Shown: positions 1 to 9,543, counted from the stretch's first letter. The stretch is DNA of 64,000 bases from Blattabacterium cuenoti (GCF_014252255.1 NZ_CP059213.1:496001-560000); one strand, 5' to 3'. The notes: generated by a model not told the origin, from the sequence alone. Program-made: numbers and translations.

Positions 1-1
1 T

Positions 2-592
2 CGAAAACCATATACTAAAAATTTAGAATTAGAAAATATAGGAATTAAAAAAGATAAAAGGGGATTTATATTAGTAAATAGATCGTTACAAAGTAACGTA
101 AAAAATATATATGCAATTGGAGATGTTATAGGAGGAAAAATGTTAGCGCATAAAGCAGAAGAAGAAGGGTTATATGTAGTAGAACATATTGTTGGTCAAA
201 AACCAAATAAATTAAATTATAATTTAATACCATCAATAATATATACATATCCTGAAGTAGCTAGTGTTGGTTATACAGAAAATCAAATTCAAAAAGAAAA
301 AATAGAATATAATGTAGGAACTTGTCCTATGAAAATTTTGGGGAGGGCCCATACAAGTGGTTGTATAGAAGGTTTTTTAAAAATGATTTCTAATAAAAAA
401 ACAGATGAAATATTAGGAGTTCATATAATTGGAGATAATGCTGAAAATATAATAATGGAAGCATCTGTTGCTATGGAATTTCGTTCCTCTTCAGAGGATA
501 TATATAGAATTTGTCATCCGCATCCTACTTTTAGTGAATCTTTTAAAGAAGCAGCTTTATTATGTTTTGAAAATCGTTCTCTTCATATGTAA
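2..592 (+). CDS. lpd: dihydrolipoamide dehydrogenase (E3), 3' part
   Basis: C-terminal 196 residues of the FAD flavoprotein that reoxidises dihydrolipoamide in 2-oxoacid dehydrogenase complexes. The frame is open from base 2, so the start lies outside the window. Visible are the second FAD-binding motif IYAIGDV (about residues 36-42 of the fragment), the following GGKMLAHKAEEEG stretch, and the C-terminal dimerisation domain with the catalytic pair in HPHPTFSE (about residues 172-179). The redox-active CxxxxC lies upstream and is not seen. The likely partners PDH E1-alpha and E2 are encoded at 49.2-51.4 kb, so E3 is separated from them. The downstream neighbour is convergent. Confidence 0.95.
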   Translation, partial: RKPYTKNLELENIGIKKDKRGFILVNRSLQSNVKNIYAIGDVIGGKMLAHKAEEEGLYVVEHIVGQKPNKLNYNLIPSIIYTYPEVASVGYTENQIQKEKIEYNVGTCPMKILGRAHTSGCIEGFLKMISNKKTDEILGVHIIGDNAENIIMEASVAMEFRSSSEDIYRICHPHPTFSESFKEAALLCFENRSLHM

Positions 593-684
593 TTATTTAT
601 CATATTTACATAATATATACATATATATATATGCATATGGAGAATTTGGATAATTATATAATTTTATAATGTCAAATATATATT

Positions 685-1032
685 TTAATTAATACCATGC
701 AATAAATTTTTTTTTATAAAAAGTTCTTCTTTAGTTTCTATATTATCATTATCTGGAACACAACATTGAACGGGACATATTATAACACATTGTGGTTTAT
801 TATAAAATCCAACACATTCTGTACATTTTTCTGAAACAATAAAATATATATCTTTTTTTTTTGGTGGGTTTTCTATAATATCATTCATAAAAAAATGAGG
901 ATTTTTTTTATCATGTAAAGTAGTTCCGTCAGACATTCTCCATTTTTTTCCTCCTTCATAAATTGCATGATTAGGGCATTCAGGTTCACAAGCCCCACAA
1001 TTAATACATTCTTCTGTAATTTTTATGGACAT
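685..1032 (-). CDS. 8Fe ferredoxin (two 4Fe-4S clusters)
   Basis: A 115-residue electron carrier. Cluster-binding cysteines are Cys9, 12, 15, 19 (CxxCxxCxxxC) and Cys70, 73, 82, 86 (CxxCx8CxxxC); the long spacing in the second motif is the mark of Allochromatium-type 2[4Fe-4S] ferredoxins. Each fourth Cys is followed by Pro. The protein is acidic in the middle and has no signal peptide, so it is cytosolic. It is divergent from the acyl-CoA reductase at 1059, with only 26 bases between the two starts; my recollection is that this pairing also occurs in free-living flavobacteria. The redox partner cannot be told from the sequence. Confidence 0.9.
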   Translation of the reverse strand: MSIKITEECINCGACEPECPNHAIYEGGKKWRMSDGTTLHDKKNPHFFMNDIIENPPKKKDIYFIVSEKCTECVGFYNKPQCVIICPVQCCVPDNDNIETKEELFIKKNLLHGIN

Positions 1033-1058
1033 TGTAATTTTATAATTAAAAAAAAATT

Positions 1059-2105
1059 ATGATTAAAACTTTTAATGAAATTGGTTTCTTTCTAAGAAAA
1101 TTTAAAAAATATTATAAATATAATAAAAATAAATATATTCCTAAATATTATAAAAATTGTTTTTTAGATTTAAAAAAAATTTTTCAAAAAATAACTATTA
1201 AAAATAGTTGGTTCAGAGAAGAAGATTTATTAATAAGTATTGATCAATGGGGAAATTCTCTCAAAGAAGAAAAATTAGAATCTTGGATTAATAAATATTC
1301 TTTAAAAAAAAAAAATTCAAAAACAGTTCTTGTTATTATGCCTGGAAATATACCAATAGTAGGATTTCATGATTTTTTATGTGTTTTATTATCAGGACAT
1401 AATATTATTATTAAATTATCTGAAGAAGACAATTTATTATTTCCTTTTTTATGCAAAATTATAATAAATAAAAAATATATTTTAAAACATAAAATAAAAT
1501 TTACAAAAAATATTTTTTCTGAAAAATTTGATTATGTTATAGCTAGTGGAAATAATAATACTGCACGTTATTTTGAATATTACTTTAGTAAATACCCTTT
1601 ATTACTTAGAAAAAGTAAAATTTCTATTGCAATATTACAAGGAAATGAGAAAAAAGAAGAACTAATTAATCTAAATAAAGATATACTTACTTATTCTGGA
1701 AGGGGATGCAGAAATGTAGGAAAAATATTTATTCCTTATAATTATGATATTAATTTGATTTTAGAAAAATCATTTATATATGAATATGTAACAAAAAATT
1801 CTAAATATATAGATAATTATAAATATTTTCTTTCTATTTATACTATGAATAATATAATTTTTCAAAAAAATCATTTTCTTATTTTCAAAGAAGAACATAA
1901 TTTTTTTAGTCCAATATCTGTTGTTTATTATGAATTTTATAATAATTTAAATCAATTAAAAAAAATTATTACAAATAATAATCAATATATACAATGTATT
2001 GTATCAAAAAATTTCTTAAAAAAAGAAATTCATTTTGGAAAAACACAATATCCAAAATTAGAAGATTATGCAGATGGAATTGATACAATTTTATTTTTAA
2101 ATTAA
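1059..2105 (+). CDS. LuxC-like acyl-CoA reductase
   Basis: A 348-residue protein of the aldehyde-dehydrogenase superfamily, LuxC/acyl-CoA reductase branch, which reduces acyl-CoA or acyl thioesters to aldehydes with NADPH. Evidence is the MPGNIPIVGFHDF segment (about 94-106, N-terminal half of the nucleotide fold), IASGNNNTARYFEYYF (about 161-176) and the putative catalytic cysteine in YSGRGCRNVGK (Cys217). Its physiological substrate in Bacteroidota is not established as far as I know. An uninterrupted A12 run at 1304-1315 lies inside the gene. The last four bases are shared with the end of ribD on the other strand. Confidence 0.8.
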   Translation: MIKTFNEIGFFLRKFKKYYKYNKNKYIPKYYKNCFLDLKKIFQKITIKNSWFREEDLLISIDQWGNSLKEEKLESWINKYSLKKKNSKTVLVIMPGNIPIVGFHDFLCVLLSGHNIIIKLSEEDNLLFPFLCKIIINKKYILKHKIKFTKNIFSEKFDYVIASGNNNTARYFEYYFSKYPLLLRKSKISIAILQGNEKKEELINLNKDILTYSGRGCRNVGKIFIPYNYDINLILEKSFIYEYVTKNSKYIDNYKYFLSIYTMNNIIFQKNHFLIFKEEHNFFSPISVVYYEFYNNLNQLKKIITNNNQYIQCIVSKNFLKKEIHFGKTQYPKLEDYADGIDTILFLN

Positions 2106-3136
2106 AAAATTTTAATAAAAAGTTTATCTTTTCCAAGATTCATTTTTTTTAAAATTTTACCACCTATTTTCGGTGCTATTAAACCATTTTTTAATATTGT
2201 ATCACATATAAAAATTCTACATTCATCCCATATGTTTTCTTTTATAAAACTTTCTAATGTTTTTTTTCCTCCTTCTACTATTAAGGATAGTATGTTTTTT
2301 TTATATAAAAAATTTAATATATTATTTATTATTTTTTTATCAAAAAAAATTTGAACATACTCTATATTTTTTTTATTTTTTTTATTTATTTCTGTAAAAA
2401 TAATTGTTTTTTGTGTTCCATCTAAAATAAAATAAGAATTAGATATTCTTAATTTTTTATCCATAAAAATTCTAATAGGATTTTTACCAAACCATTTTCT
2501 AACATTTAATTTTGGATTATCATTTAATACTGTTTTTCTTCCTACTAAAATACTATCTTCTTCAGATCTCCATTTATGATTTAATTGTCTAGCATATATG
2601 TTACTAATCCAAGTTTTTTTTTTATTTATAGAATAAGAATCTATAAATCCATCGTAACTTTGAGCCCATTTTAAAATAACATAAGGACGATTTTTTTCAT
2701 GAAAAGTAAAAAAACGTTTATTTAAAATACGACATTTATCTTTTAAAAAATTTTCTATAACTTCTATTCCAAATTCTTTTAATTTTTTTATTCCTAATCC
2801 ACTAACCTTATCACAAGGATCTTGTACTCCAATTACAACTCTTGGTATATTATTTTTAATTATTAAATCAACACATGGAGGTGTTATTCCAAAATGAACA
2901 CATGGTTCTAATGTAACATAAAGAGTGGAATTTAAAAATAAATCTTTATTTTTTATTTGTTGAATAGCATTTACTTCAGCATGATTCATTCCTTTTTTAT
3001 AATGCCAACCTTCTGAAAGAATAAATCCATTTCTTTCTATAACACAACCAACCATAGGATTAGGAGATGTCATTCCAAATCCATTTTTAGCTAATTGAAT
3101 AGCTCTCATCATAAAAAATTCTTCATGATTCATCAA
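2102..3136 (-). CDS. ribD: riboflavin biosynthesis deaminase/reductase RibD
   Basis: Bifunctional enzyme for steps two and three of riboflavin synthesis: deamination of the pyrimidine and reduction of the ribosyl side chain. The N-terminal zinc deaminase domain has HAEVNAI (His52, Glu54) and the two zinc cysteines in PCVHFGITPPC (Cys79, Cys88); Ile84 replaces the more usual Arg. The C-terminal reductase domain begins around residue 150 (RPYVILKWAQSYDG) and contains LVGRKTVLNDNPKLNVR. Length 344 is normal. It overlaps aroE by 14 bases, implying translational coupling in a tRNA-Val-rpsU-aroE-ribD transcript. Confidence 0.95.
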   Translation of the reverse strand: MMNHEEFFMMRAIQLAKNGFGMTSPNPMVGCVIERNGFILSEGWHYKKGMNHAEVNAIQQIKNKDLFLNSTLYVTLEPCVHFGITPPCVDLIIKNNIPRVVIGVQDPCDKVSGLGIKKLKEFGIEVIENFLKDKCRILNKRFFTFHEKNRPYVILKWAQSYDGFIDSYSINKKKTWISNIYARQLNHKWRSEEDSILVGRKTVLNDNPKLNVRKWFGKNPIRIFMDKKLRISNSYFILDGTQKTIIFTEINKKNKKNIEYVQIFFDKKIINNILNFLYKKNILSLIVEGGKKTLESFIKENIWDECRIFICDTILKNGLIAPKIGGKILKKMNLGKDKLFIKIF

Positions 3137-3899
3137 TTTTTGAATTCCATATTTTCCAAGATTCTTCCGCTTGAAGATATAACATTTCTAATCCATTTTT
3201 AATAAAAGCTCCTTTTTCCTCGGCTTTTTTTAAAAATAAAGTTTTACTTGGATTATAAATTAAATCATAAAAATAATGTTCTGAAGAAACATATTGATAA
3301 GGTAAAGAAGGACAAAAATTAATATTAGGAAATGTTCCTAAAGGAGTACAATTAATAATAATTTTATATTTTTCTAATAAATTTTTATTTATTTCTTCAT
3401 AAACTAAAAAATCTTTTTTTCTAGTTCTAGAAATACATAAATATGGAATTTTTAATTTATTTAAAACAAATAAAATTGTTTTTGATACTCCACCAGTCCC
3501 TAAAACTAATGCTTTTAAGTTTTTTTTATAAGGTAATTTATTAATTCCCATTTTAAAGGATAATTCAAAACCTAAAACATCTGTATTATATCCAATTGTA
3601 TGTCTATTTTTATCAATTTTAATAACATTAACAGATCCTATAATTTTTGCTTCTGTAACAATTTTATTTAAAAAAGGAATAATACTTATTTTATAAGGAG
3701 TAGTAACATTACATCCTTTTATAAGGTTATTTTTAAATATTAATAATACATTTTCTACTTTAGGTATATCAAAAATTTTATAATCTGTATAATAAATAGA
3801 TTCTTTTTTAAATTTTTCTAAAAAAAATTTTCTTGAAAAAGAATAACTAATATTTTTTCCAATTAATCCAAAAATAAATTTTAAATTTTTTATTTTCAT
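3123..3899 (-). CDS. aroE: shikimate dehydrogenase
   Basis: NADPH-dependent reduction of 3-dehydroshikimate to shikimate in chorismate synthesis. The 258-residue protein has the N-terminal substrate region GLIGKNISYSFS, the catalytic Lys in NVTTPYK (Lys70), the catalytic Asp in GYNTDVLGF (Asp108) and the NADP-binding loop LGTGGVSK (about 134-141). All key residues are present. It lies 34 bases downstream of rpsU and overlaps ribD by 14 bases. Retention fits aromatic amino-acid provisioning to an insect host, which is an inference. Confidence 0.93.
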   Translation of the reverse strand: MKIKNLKFIFGLIGKNISYSFSRKFFLEKFKKESIYYTDYKIFDIPKVENVLLIFKNNLIKGCNVTTPYKISIIPFLNKIVTEAKIIGSVNVIKIDKNRHTIGYNTDVLGFELSFKMGINKLPYKKNLKALVLGTGGVSKTILFVLNKLKIPYLCISRTRKKDFLVYEEINKNLLEKYKIIINCTPLGTFPNINFCPSLPYQYVSSEHYFYDLIYNPSKTLFLKKAEEKGAFIKNGLEMLYLQAEESWKIWNSKIDES

Positions 3900-3933
3900 A
3901 AATAAAAAATGTTATTTAATATTTATTAAATTT

Positions 3934-4131
3934 TTATTCTTCTTTTTTAAGTTTCATACGTTCTCTATATATTGCTCTTAATATTTCATTTCTTCTTCCT
4001 TCAGAAGGTTTTATATATTGTTGTTTTTCTCTAAATTCTTTTAAAATACGAGTTTTATCAAATTTTTTTTTACATTTTTTTAAAGCCTTATCAATAGCTT
4101 CTCCTTCTCTAACTGTAGTAATTAAAACCAT
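3934..4131 (-). CDS. rpsU: 30S ribosomal protein S21
   Basis: A 65-residue basic protein starting MVLITTVREGEAIDKALKKC, the standard S21 N-terminus, followed by the Arg/Lys-rich helix with KPSEGRRNEILRAI. S21 binds near the 3' end of 16S rRNA and helps early initiation. It follows the leftward tRNA-Val by about 30 bases and precedes aroE, so it is probably transcribed from the promoter box found upstream of the tRNA. Confidence 0.95.
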   Translation of the reverse strand: MVLITTVREGEAIDKALKKCKKKFDKTRILKEFREKQQYIKPSEGRRNEILRAIYRERMKLKKEE

Positions 4132-4162
4132 AAATTATTTAATTGAAAATTTTTTATTTATA

Positions 4163-4237
4163 TGGACACTATCGGATTTGAACCGACGTCCTCTACTCTG
4201 TCAAAGTAGCGCTCTAAACCAACTGAGCTAAATGTCC
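4163..4237 (-). tRNA. tRNA-Val (GAC)
   Basis: Complete cloverleaf on the minus strand: acceptor GGACATT pairing with AGTGTCC (one T-G pair), D arm GCTC/GAGC, anticodon stem CTACT/AGTAG around loop TTGACAG giving anticodon GAC, five-base variable loop, and T arm GTCGG-TTCAAAT-CCGAT. The discriminator A is at 4163. The 3' CCA is not encoded, so a CCA-adding enzyme is needed. Confidence 0.97.
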
Positions 4238-4249
4238 TTTTAAAATCAA

Positions 4250-4257
4250 CAAAATTA
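4250..4257 (-). promoter_or_regulatory. putative -7 box of tRNA-Val/rpsU transcript
   Basis: TAATTTTG on the minus strand matches the Bacteroidota -7 consensus TAnnTTTG and ends 12 bases before the tRNA 5' end. No clear TTG/TTTG -33 box is seen at the expected distance, so the call rests on the -7 match and position. Confidence 0.35.
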
Positions 4258-4304
4258 AGTATTTTTTAAAAATATAACGGATAATAATCTATTTTATTTC
4301 AAAT

Positions 4305-6365
4305 ATGTCCTGCAATATTTTTCAAAAATCTATAGAACATTTAAAAGGATTAAGTTTAAAAAAAGCTTATTTATTTAATAATGAATTAAATCTTTATACA
4401 TACGAAGATTTGTTATTTTTTTATCCTAAAGGATATATACATTTATATACATTAAAAAATATATCAGAATTATCAAATAATAATAATAATAATTTTGTAC
4501 AAATATTAGGAAATATAACGGATTTAAAAGAAATAAATTACAAAAAAGGAACAATATGGATTGCTCGTTTAGAAGATAAAACAGGTTTTATCGAATTAGT
4601 ATGGTTTCAAAAAAATAATATATTAAAAAATATAAAAAAAAATACAAAAATAATAGTTTTTGGAAAAATTCAATTTTTTCAAAAAAAAATTCAAATTATT
4701 CATCCAAATATACAATTTTCAGAAAAAAAATATTCTATATATCCAGTTTATTCTATCCCTTATCATTTAAAAAAACAAGGAATTAATAATTTTTTTATGA
4801 TTAATTTATTAAAAAACTTAATAGAAGAATCGAAAAATTATATAGAAAAATTTTTTTTTCAAAAATATATTAAAAAAAAATTAATGTCCAGAAAAAATGC
4901 TTTAATTCAAATTCATTTTCCAGAATCTTTAGAAAACTTATTTCAAGCGAAATATTCTTTAAAATTTGAAGAATTATTTTTATTAAAATTATTTTTTTTA
5001 TCAAAAAAAAAAGTAATATATAGCAAACCATTTCCAAAAATAGGAAAAAATTTCCATAATTTTTATAAACATTTTTTACCTTTTACTTTAACAGAAGAAC
5101 AAAAAAAAGTACTTAAAGAAATATGGAATGATTTAAAAAAACCTATTCAAATGAATAGATTATTACAGGGTGAAGTAGGTAGTGGTAAAACTATAATAGC
5201 TATATTATCAATGTTAATTGCTTTAGATAATGGATTTCAATCTTGTTTAATGGCTCCTACTGAAGTTCTAGCTATACAACATTATTCTTCTATCAAAGAA
5301 ATGCTTTCAAAAATTGGAATTAAAATAGCTTTATTAACAAGTTCTACATCTGATTCTATACGAAAATGTCTTTATAATGAAACATTAACAGGAAAAATTT
5401 CAATTTTAATAGGAACTCATTCTCTAATTCAAGAAAAAGTTCAATTTAAAAATTTAGGATTAGCAATTATAGATGAAGAACAAAGATTTGGAGTAGAACA
5501 AAGAGATAAAATTTGGAAAAAAGAAAATAAGTTTCCTCATATTTTAATTATGACAGCTACACCTATTCCTAGAACATTAGCCAAGATTATTTATCATGAT
5601 TTAAATATTTCCATTATTAAAAAATTGCCTTTAGGAAGAAAACCTATTAAAACTATTCATTTTTGGAATAAAAATAGAGAAAAAGCTTTTGAAATAGTAA
5701 AAAATCAAATTATAAAAGGAAGACAAATATATATTATATATCCTACTATAAATACTTCTTTAAAAAAAAAAAATATGAATTTAATGAAAGGATATCAAGA
5801 AATTCAAGAAAAATTTCAAAAAATAAAAAATAAAATTGGAATTTTACATGGAAAAATGAATTTTCAAGAAAAAAACATGCAAATGAACAAATTTTTACGT
5901 GGAGAAACTCAAATTTTAATAGCAACTACAGTTATAGAAGTAGGAGTGAATGTTCCAAACGCATCAGTTATTTTAATAGAAAATGCAGATTTTTTTGGAT
6001 TATCTCAATTACATCAATTAAGAGGAAGAGTAGGAAGAGGTATACATCAAAGTTATTGTATACTTATTACTAATCCAAAAATAAGTATAGAAGGTTTTTT
6101 ACGAATAAAAAAAATGTGTAAAACAAATGAAGGATTAGAAATTGCAAAAGAAGATTTAAAATTACGTGGAGAAGGAAATTTAATAGGGACGAAACAAAGC
6201 GGTAAAAATTATTTTCGTATTGTAAATCTTATAAAAGATTATAAATTAATCAAAGATGTTTTTCCAATTGCTACAAATTTTTTTCGAAAAAATCCTGATT
6301 TTTTTCAAAAAAGAAAAAATATTTTTCATAAAATCATAAGAAATAAAATTGGTATATGCTTTTGA
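4305..6365 (+). CDS. recG: ATP-dependent DNA helicase RecG
   Basis: Branch-migration helicase that remodels stalled forks and Holliday junctions. The N-terminal wedge/OB region spans roughly residues 60-150; the motor has Walker A GEVGSGKT (289-296), motif II DEEQRFG (390-396), TATPIPRTLA (417-426) and motif VI QLRGRVGRG near residue 570. Length 686 is normal. Motif II reads DEEQ rather than the usual RecG DEQH. An A12 run lies at 5762-5773. The gene overlaps uvrD by 10 bases, so the two helicases are probably co-translated. Confidence 0.95.
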   Translation: MSCNIFQKSIEHLKGLSLKKAYLFNNELNLYTYEDLLFFYPKGYIHLYTLKNISELSNNNNNNFVQILGNITDLKEINYKKGTIWIARLEDKTGFIELVWFQKNNILKNIKKNTKIIVFGKIQFFQKKIQIIHPNIQFSEKKYSIYPVYSIPYHLKKQGINNFFMINLLKNLIEESKNYIEKFFFQKYIKKKLMSRKNALIQIHFPESLENLFQAKYSLKFEELFLLKLFFLSKKKVIYSKPFPKIGKNFHNFYKHFLPFTLTEEQKKVLKEIWNDLKKPIQMNRLLQGEVGSGKTIIAILSMLIALDNGFQSCLMAPTEVLAIQHYSSIKEMLSKIGIKIALLTSSTSDSIRKCLYNETLTGKISILIGTHSLIQEKVQFKNLGLAIIDEEQRFGVEQRDKIWKKENKFPHILIMTATPIPRTLAKIIYHDLNISIIKKLPLGRKPIKTIHFWNKNREKAFEIVKNQIIKGRQIYIIYPTINTSLKKKNMNLMKGYQEIQEKFQKIKNKIGILHGKMNFQEKNMQMNKFLRGETQILIATTVIEVGVNVPNASVILIENADFFGLSQLHQLRGRVGRGIHQSYCILITNPKISIEGFLRIKKMCKTNEGLEIAKEDLKLRGEGNLIGTKQSGKNYFRIVNLIKDYKLIKDVFPIATNFFRKNPDFFQKRKNIFHKIIRNKIGICF

Positions 6366-8485
6366 ATAGTTCTCAAAAAAAAATTATAGAAACTATCAAT
6401 GGACCTATTCTTGTTATCGCTGGAGCAGGATCTGGAAAAACTCGTGTTATTACATATCGTATTGTTCATATGATTCAAAATATAGGAATTAATCCTTCTA
6501 ATATTTTAGCTTTAACTTTTACTAAAAAAGCAGCTAAAGAAATGAAGAATAGAATTTCTAATATGATAGATAAAAAAAATCTTGAACAGATTACATTAGG
6601 AACTTTTCATTCTATATTTTCTCTTCTTTTAAGAAAAGAATCTCATTGGTTAGGATATAAATCAAATTATACAATTTATGATCAAAAAGATTCAGAAAAT
6701 GTAATAAAAAAAATATTAGAGGATGTTAATTTAGATATTTCCTTAACTCCTAAAGAAATAAGAAGAATAATATCTGAATATAAAAACAACTTATATATAA
6801 TAAATAATAAAAGTAATAAAAAATTAGAATGTTTATCTAAAATATATAAATTTTATATTAAACGATGTTTACAATCAGAAGCATTAGATTTTGATGATAT
6901 TTTGTTACATACTAATCATTTATTTTATAAATTTCCAAATATTCTAAAAAAATATCAAAATAAATTTCAATATATATTAATTGACGAATATCAAGACACT
7001 AATTTATCTCAAAATAGAATTATAAAAAATTTAGCTTTTAAACATAAAAATCTTTTTGTTGTAGGAGATGATGCTCAAAGTATTTATGCTTTTCGGGGGG
7101 CAAATATTTCTAATATTTTAAATTTTCATATTGATTATAAAAATGCTAAAATTTTTCGTCTTGAACAAAATTATCGTTCTACTCATCATATAGTTCAAGC
7201 TTCTAATAATATTATTTCTTTTAATAAAAATCAAATTTTAAAAAAAATATGGACAAATAATGAAAAAGGAGAAAAAGTTAAAATATATTGTGCTTTTTCT
7301 GAAAAAGAAGAAGCACAATATATTGCTTCTTCTATTCTTTCAATCAAAAAAAAAACAAAATATCATTATGATAATTTTGCTATTCTTTATAGAGCAAATA
7401 TGCAATCTAACATTATAGAATATGCATTAAAAGAAAAAAATATACCTTATGAAATTTATGGATCTATTTCTTTTGAAAAGAAAAAAGAAATAAGAGATTT
7501 TTTAGCCTATTTAAAAATTATTTCTAATTCAAATGATGAAGAATCTTTATTACGTATTCTAAAAAAAGAAAATAAAAAAACTATTAAAATTATATTAGAA
7601 TTATCTAAAAAAACAAAAATTTCAGTTTATAAAATAATAAAATATATAGAAAATTATCAATATTTATTAAATATAAATATAAAAATAAAAAATAAACTTA
7701 AAAAATTAATTTTTGTAATAGAAAAATTACGTTTAAAAATAAAACAAAAAGATGCATGGATAATAGCAAAAGATATTGTAGATTTTTTATTAGAAAAAGA
7801 TCCAAAAAATTATAAAAATGAAGATTTTCAATCTATACTTGATAATATATTTTATTATGTAAATGAACAAAAAAAATTACAAAAGAATGGAGATACTAGT
7901 TTATCAGGATTTTTACAATATTTTTATTTAGAAAGTAATATAAATCATGATAAAGATGAAAAAAATAAGGTTTCATTAATGACTATTCATTTATCAAAAG
8001 GATTAGAATTTTCTATTGTTTTTATTGCAGGATTAGAAGAAAATTTATTTCCTTCTAAATCCAGTTTTAATAATCAATTAAAATTAGAAGAAGAACGTCG
8101 TTTATTTTATGTAGCCTTAACTAGGGCTCAAAAAAAGGCCATATTAACTTATACAAAATATAGATTTTTATGGGGAGAAAGAAAAAAAAATATTCCTAGT
8201 CGTTTTATTTATGAATTGGATAAAAATTTTATTGATATAGAAAATAAAAATTCAACATCTTTTTTTATAGAAAAATTAGAAAAAAAAGAAATAAATTTTA
8301 TAAAAAATAATAATAATTATCAAAAAAAAAATTTTCAAATAGGAGTGAAAGTTTTTCATAAAAATTTTGGAATAGGTACAATTGTAGATTTACAAAATGA
8401 AAATAAAATAGCTTTAATTAAATTTATAAAATCAGGAAAAAAAAGAATACTACTGAAATTAGAAAAACTGGTTATTTATTCATAA
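6356..8485 (+). CDS. uvrD: UvrD/PcrA-type DNA helicase
   Basis: Superfamily 1A 3'-5' helicase for repair and replication restart. Motifs in order: Walker A AGAGSGKT (22-29), motif Ia LTFTKKAAKEM, motif II DEYQDTN, motif III VVGDDAQSIYAFRGA, motif IV LEQNYRST, motif V MTIHLSKGLEF, and motif VI EERRLFYVALTRA. A C-terminal segment (GVKVFHKNFGIGTIVDL) resembles the Tudor-like tail of PcrA. At 709 residues it is slightly short, with the reduction in the Lys-rich 2B region. It overlaps recG by 10 bases and precedes the CDF gene by 10. Confidence 0.93.
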   Translation: MLLNSSQKKIIETINGPILVIAGAGSGKTRVITYRIVHMIQNIGINPSNILALTFTKKAAKEMKNRISNMIDKKNLEQITLGTFHSIFSLLLRKESHWLGYKSNYTIYDQKDSENVIKKILEDVNLDISLTPKEIRRIISEYKNNLYIINNKSNKKLECLSKIYKFYIKRCLQSEALDFDDILLHTNHLFYKFPNILKKYQNKFQYILIDEYQDTNLSQNRIIKNLAFKHKNLFVVGDDAQSIYAFRGANISNILNFHIDYKNAKIFRLEQNYRSTHHIVQASNNIISFNKNQILKKIWTNNEKGEKVKIYCAFSEKEEAQYIASSILSIKKKTKYHYDNFAILYRANMQSNIIEYALKEKNIPYEIYGSISFEKKKEIRDFLAYLKIISNSNDEESLLRILKKENKKTIKIILELSKKTKISVYKIIKYIENYQYLLNINIKIKNKLKKLIFVIEKLRLKIKQKDAWIIAKDIVDFLLEKDPKNYKNEDFQSILDNIFYYVNEQKKLQKNGDTSLSGFLQYFYLESNINHDKDEKNKVSLMTIHLSKGLEFSIVFIAGLEENLFPSKSSFNNQLKLEEERRLFYVALTRAQKKAILTYTKYRFLWGERKKNIPSRFIYELDKNFIDIENKNSTSFFIEKLEKKEINFIKNNNNYQKKNFQIGVKVFHKNFGIGTIVDLQNENKIALIKFIKSGKKRILLKLEKLVIYS

Positions 8486-8495
8486 AAATTTAATT

Positions 8496-9488
8496 ATGGA
8501 TGATTTAAAAAAAGTTAAAATAAGTATTCATTTACAGAAAATTATTTTTTTTGTAGCTATTATTTTCTTTTTGATAAAATTAATTATTTCATATATTACT
8601 TCTTCACTTTCCATATTTAGTGACGCAATGGAAAGTTTAATAAATATAATTAGTGGATTTATTGGATTATGTAGTCTTTATATATCTTATTTACCTAAAG
8701 ATCAAAATCATCCATATGGACATGGAAAAATAGAGTTTGTATCCACTGCAATTGAAGGTATTTTAATTTTTATTGTAGGAATAACTATTTTAATAAATAC
8801 TTTAATACGTATTAAAAATCATATAAATGGAGTTGTTTTATCTCGATTAGATTATGGAATAATTTTAATGTTTTTTATTGCTATTATTAATTATTTATTA
8901 GGATTTTTAGCATGTAAAATAGGACAAAAAAATGGAACTTTAACATTAATAGCTAGTGGAAAACATCTTCAAATTGATACATATTCTACTTTTGGAATTG
9001 TTATTGGGTTAATTTTATTAAATATTACAAAATGTATATGGATAGATCCTATTATTTCTATTATTTTTTCATCCGTAATTTTATATACTGGATTAAAATT
9101 ATTAAGAAATGCTGCAGCCGGAATAATGGATGAATCTGATAAAAAACTTTTAAAAAAATTGTCTTTTTATCTTAATAAAAAAAGAGATGTTCATTGGATA
9201 GATCTCCATCATTTAAAAGTTATTAAATACGGAAGTGCTTTACATGTAGATTGTCATTTAACGGTTCCATGGTTTTTTAATATAAAAGAGGCTAATAAAG
9301 AAGTTTATTTATTAACTCAATTAACAAAAAATAAATTTGGATCTAAAGTAGAATTATCTGTTTATGTTGAAGCTTGTACTAATAATCATTGTATATTTTG
9401 TTTTAATCATTCATGTAAAGTAAGAAAGAATTTTTTTCAAAAAAAAATTCTTTGGACTTTAAATAAAACATCGTATTATAATAAATAA
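8496..9488 (+). CDS. cation diffusion facilitator (CDF) transporter
   Basis: Inner-membrane divalent-metal/proton antiporter of the CDF family. The N-terminal part has about six membrane segments; the metal site residues lie in SDAMESLINIISG (segment 2) and in HPYGHGKIEF, with a second site around SGKHLQIDTYST (segment 5). The C-terminal cytoplasmic domain carries HLKVIKYGSALHVDCHL and ends in a Cys/His-rich tail (HCIFCFNHSCKVRK) that could bind metal. Zn or Fe specificity cannot be assigned. It is probably the last gene of a recG-uvrD-CDF transcript. Confidence 0.88.
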   Translation: MDDLKKVKISIHLQKIIFFVAIIFFLIKLIISYITSSLSIFSDAMESLINIISGFIGLCSLYISYLPKDQNHPYGHGKIEFVSTAIEGILIFIVGITILINTLIRIKNHINGVVLSRLDYGIILMFFIAIINYLLGFLACKIGQKNGTLTLIASGKHLQIDTYSTFGIVIGLILLNITKCIWIDPIISIIFSSVILYTGLKLLRNAAAGIMDESDKKLLKKLSFYLNKKRDVHWIDLHHLKVIKYGSALHVDCHLTVPWFFNIKEANKEVYLLTQLTKNKFGSKVELSVYVEACTNNHCIFCFNHSCKVRKNFFQKKILWTLNKTSYYNK

Positions 9489-9543
9489 ATATAAAAATTT
9501 TTAGCTAATATTCTTAGATTTAGATCACATAAATATAAAAAAT

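Noticed and set aside
620-633. CATATATATATATG palindrome between lpd and the ferredoxin as a terminator
   Set aside because: AT-only alternating stem is weak and no T-run follows; common by chance at this composition.
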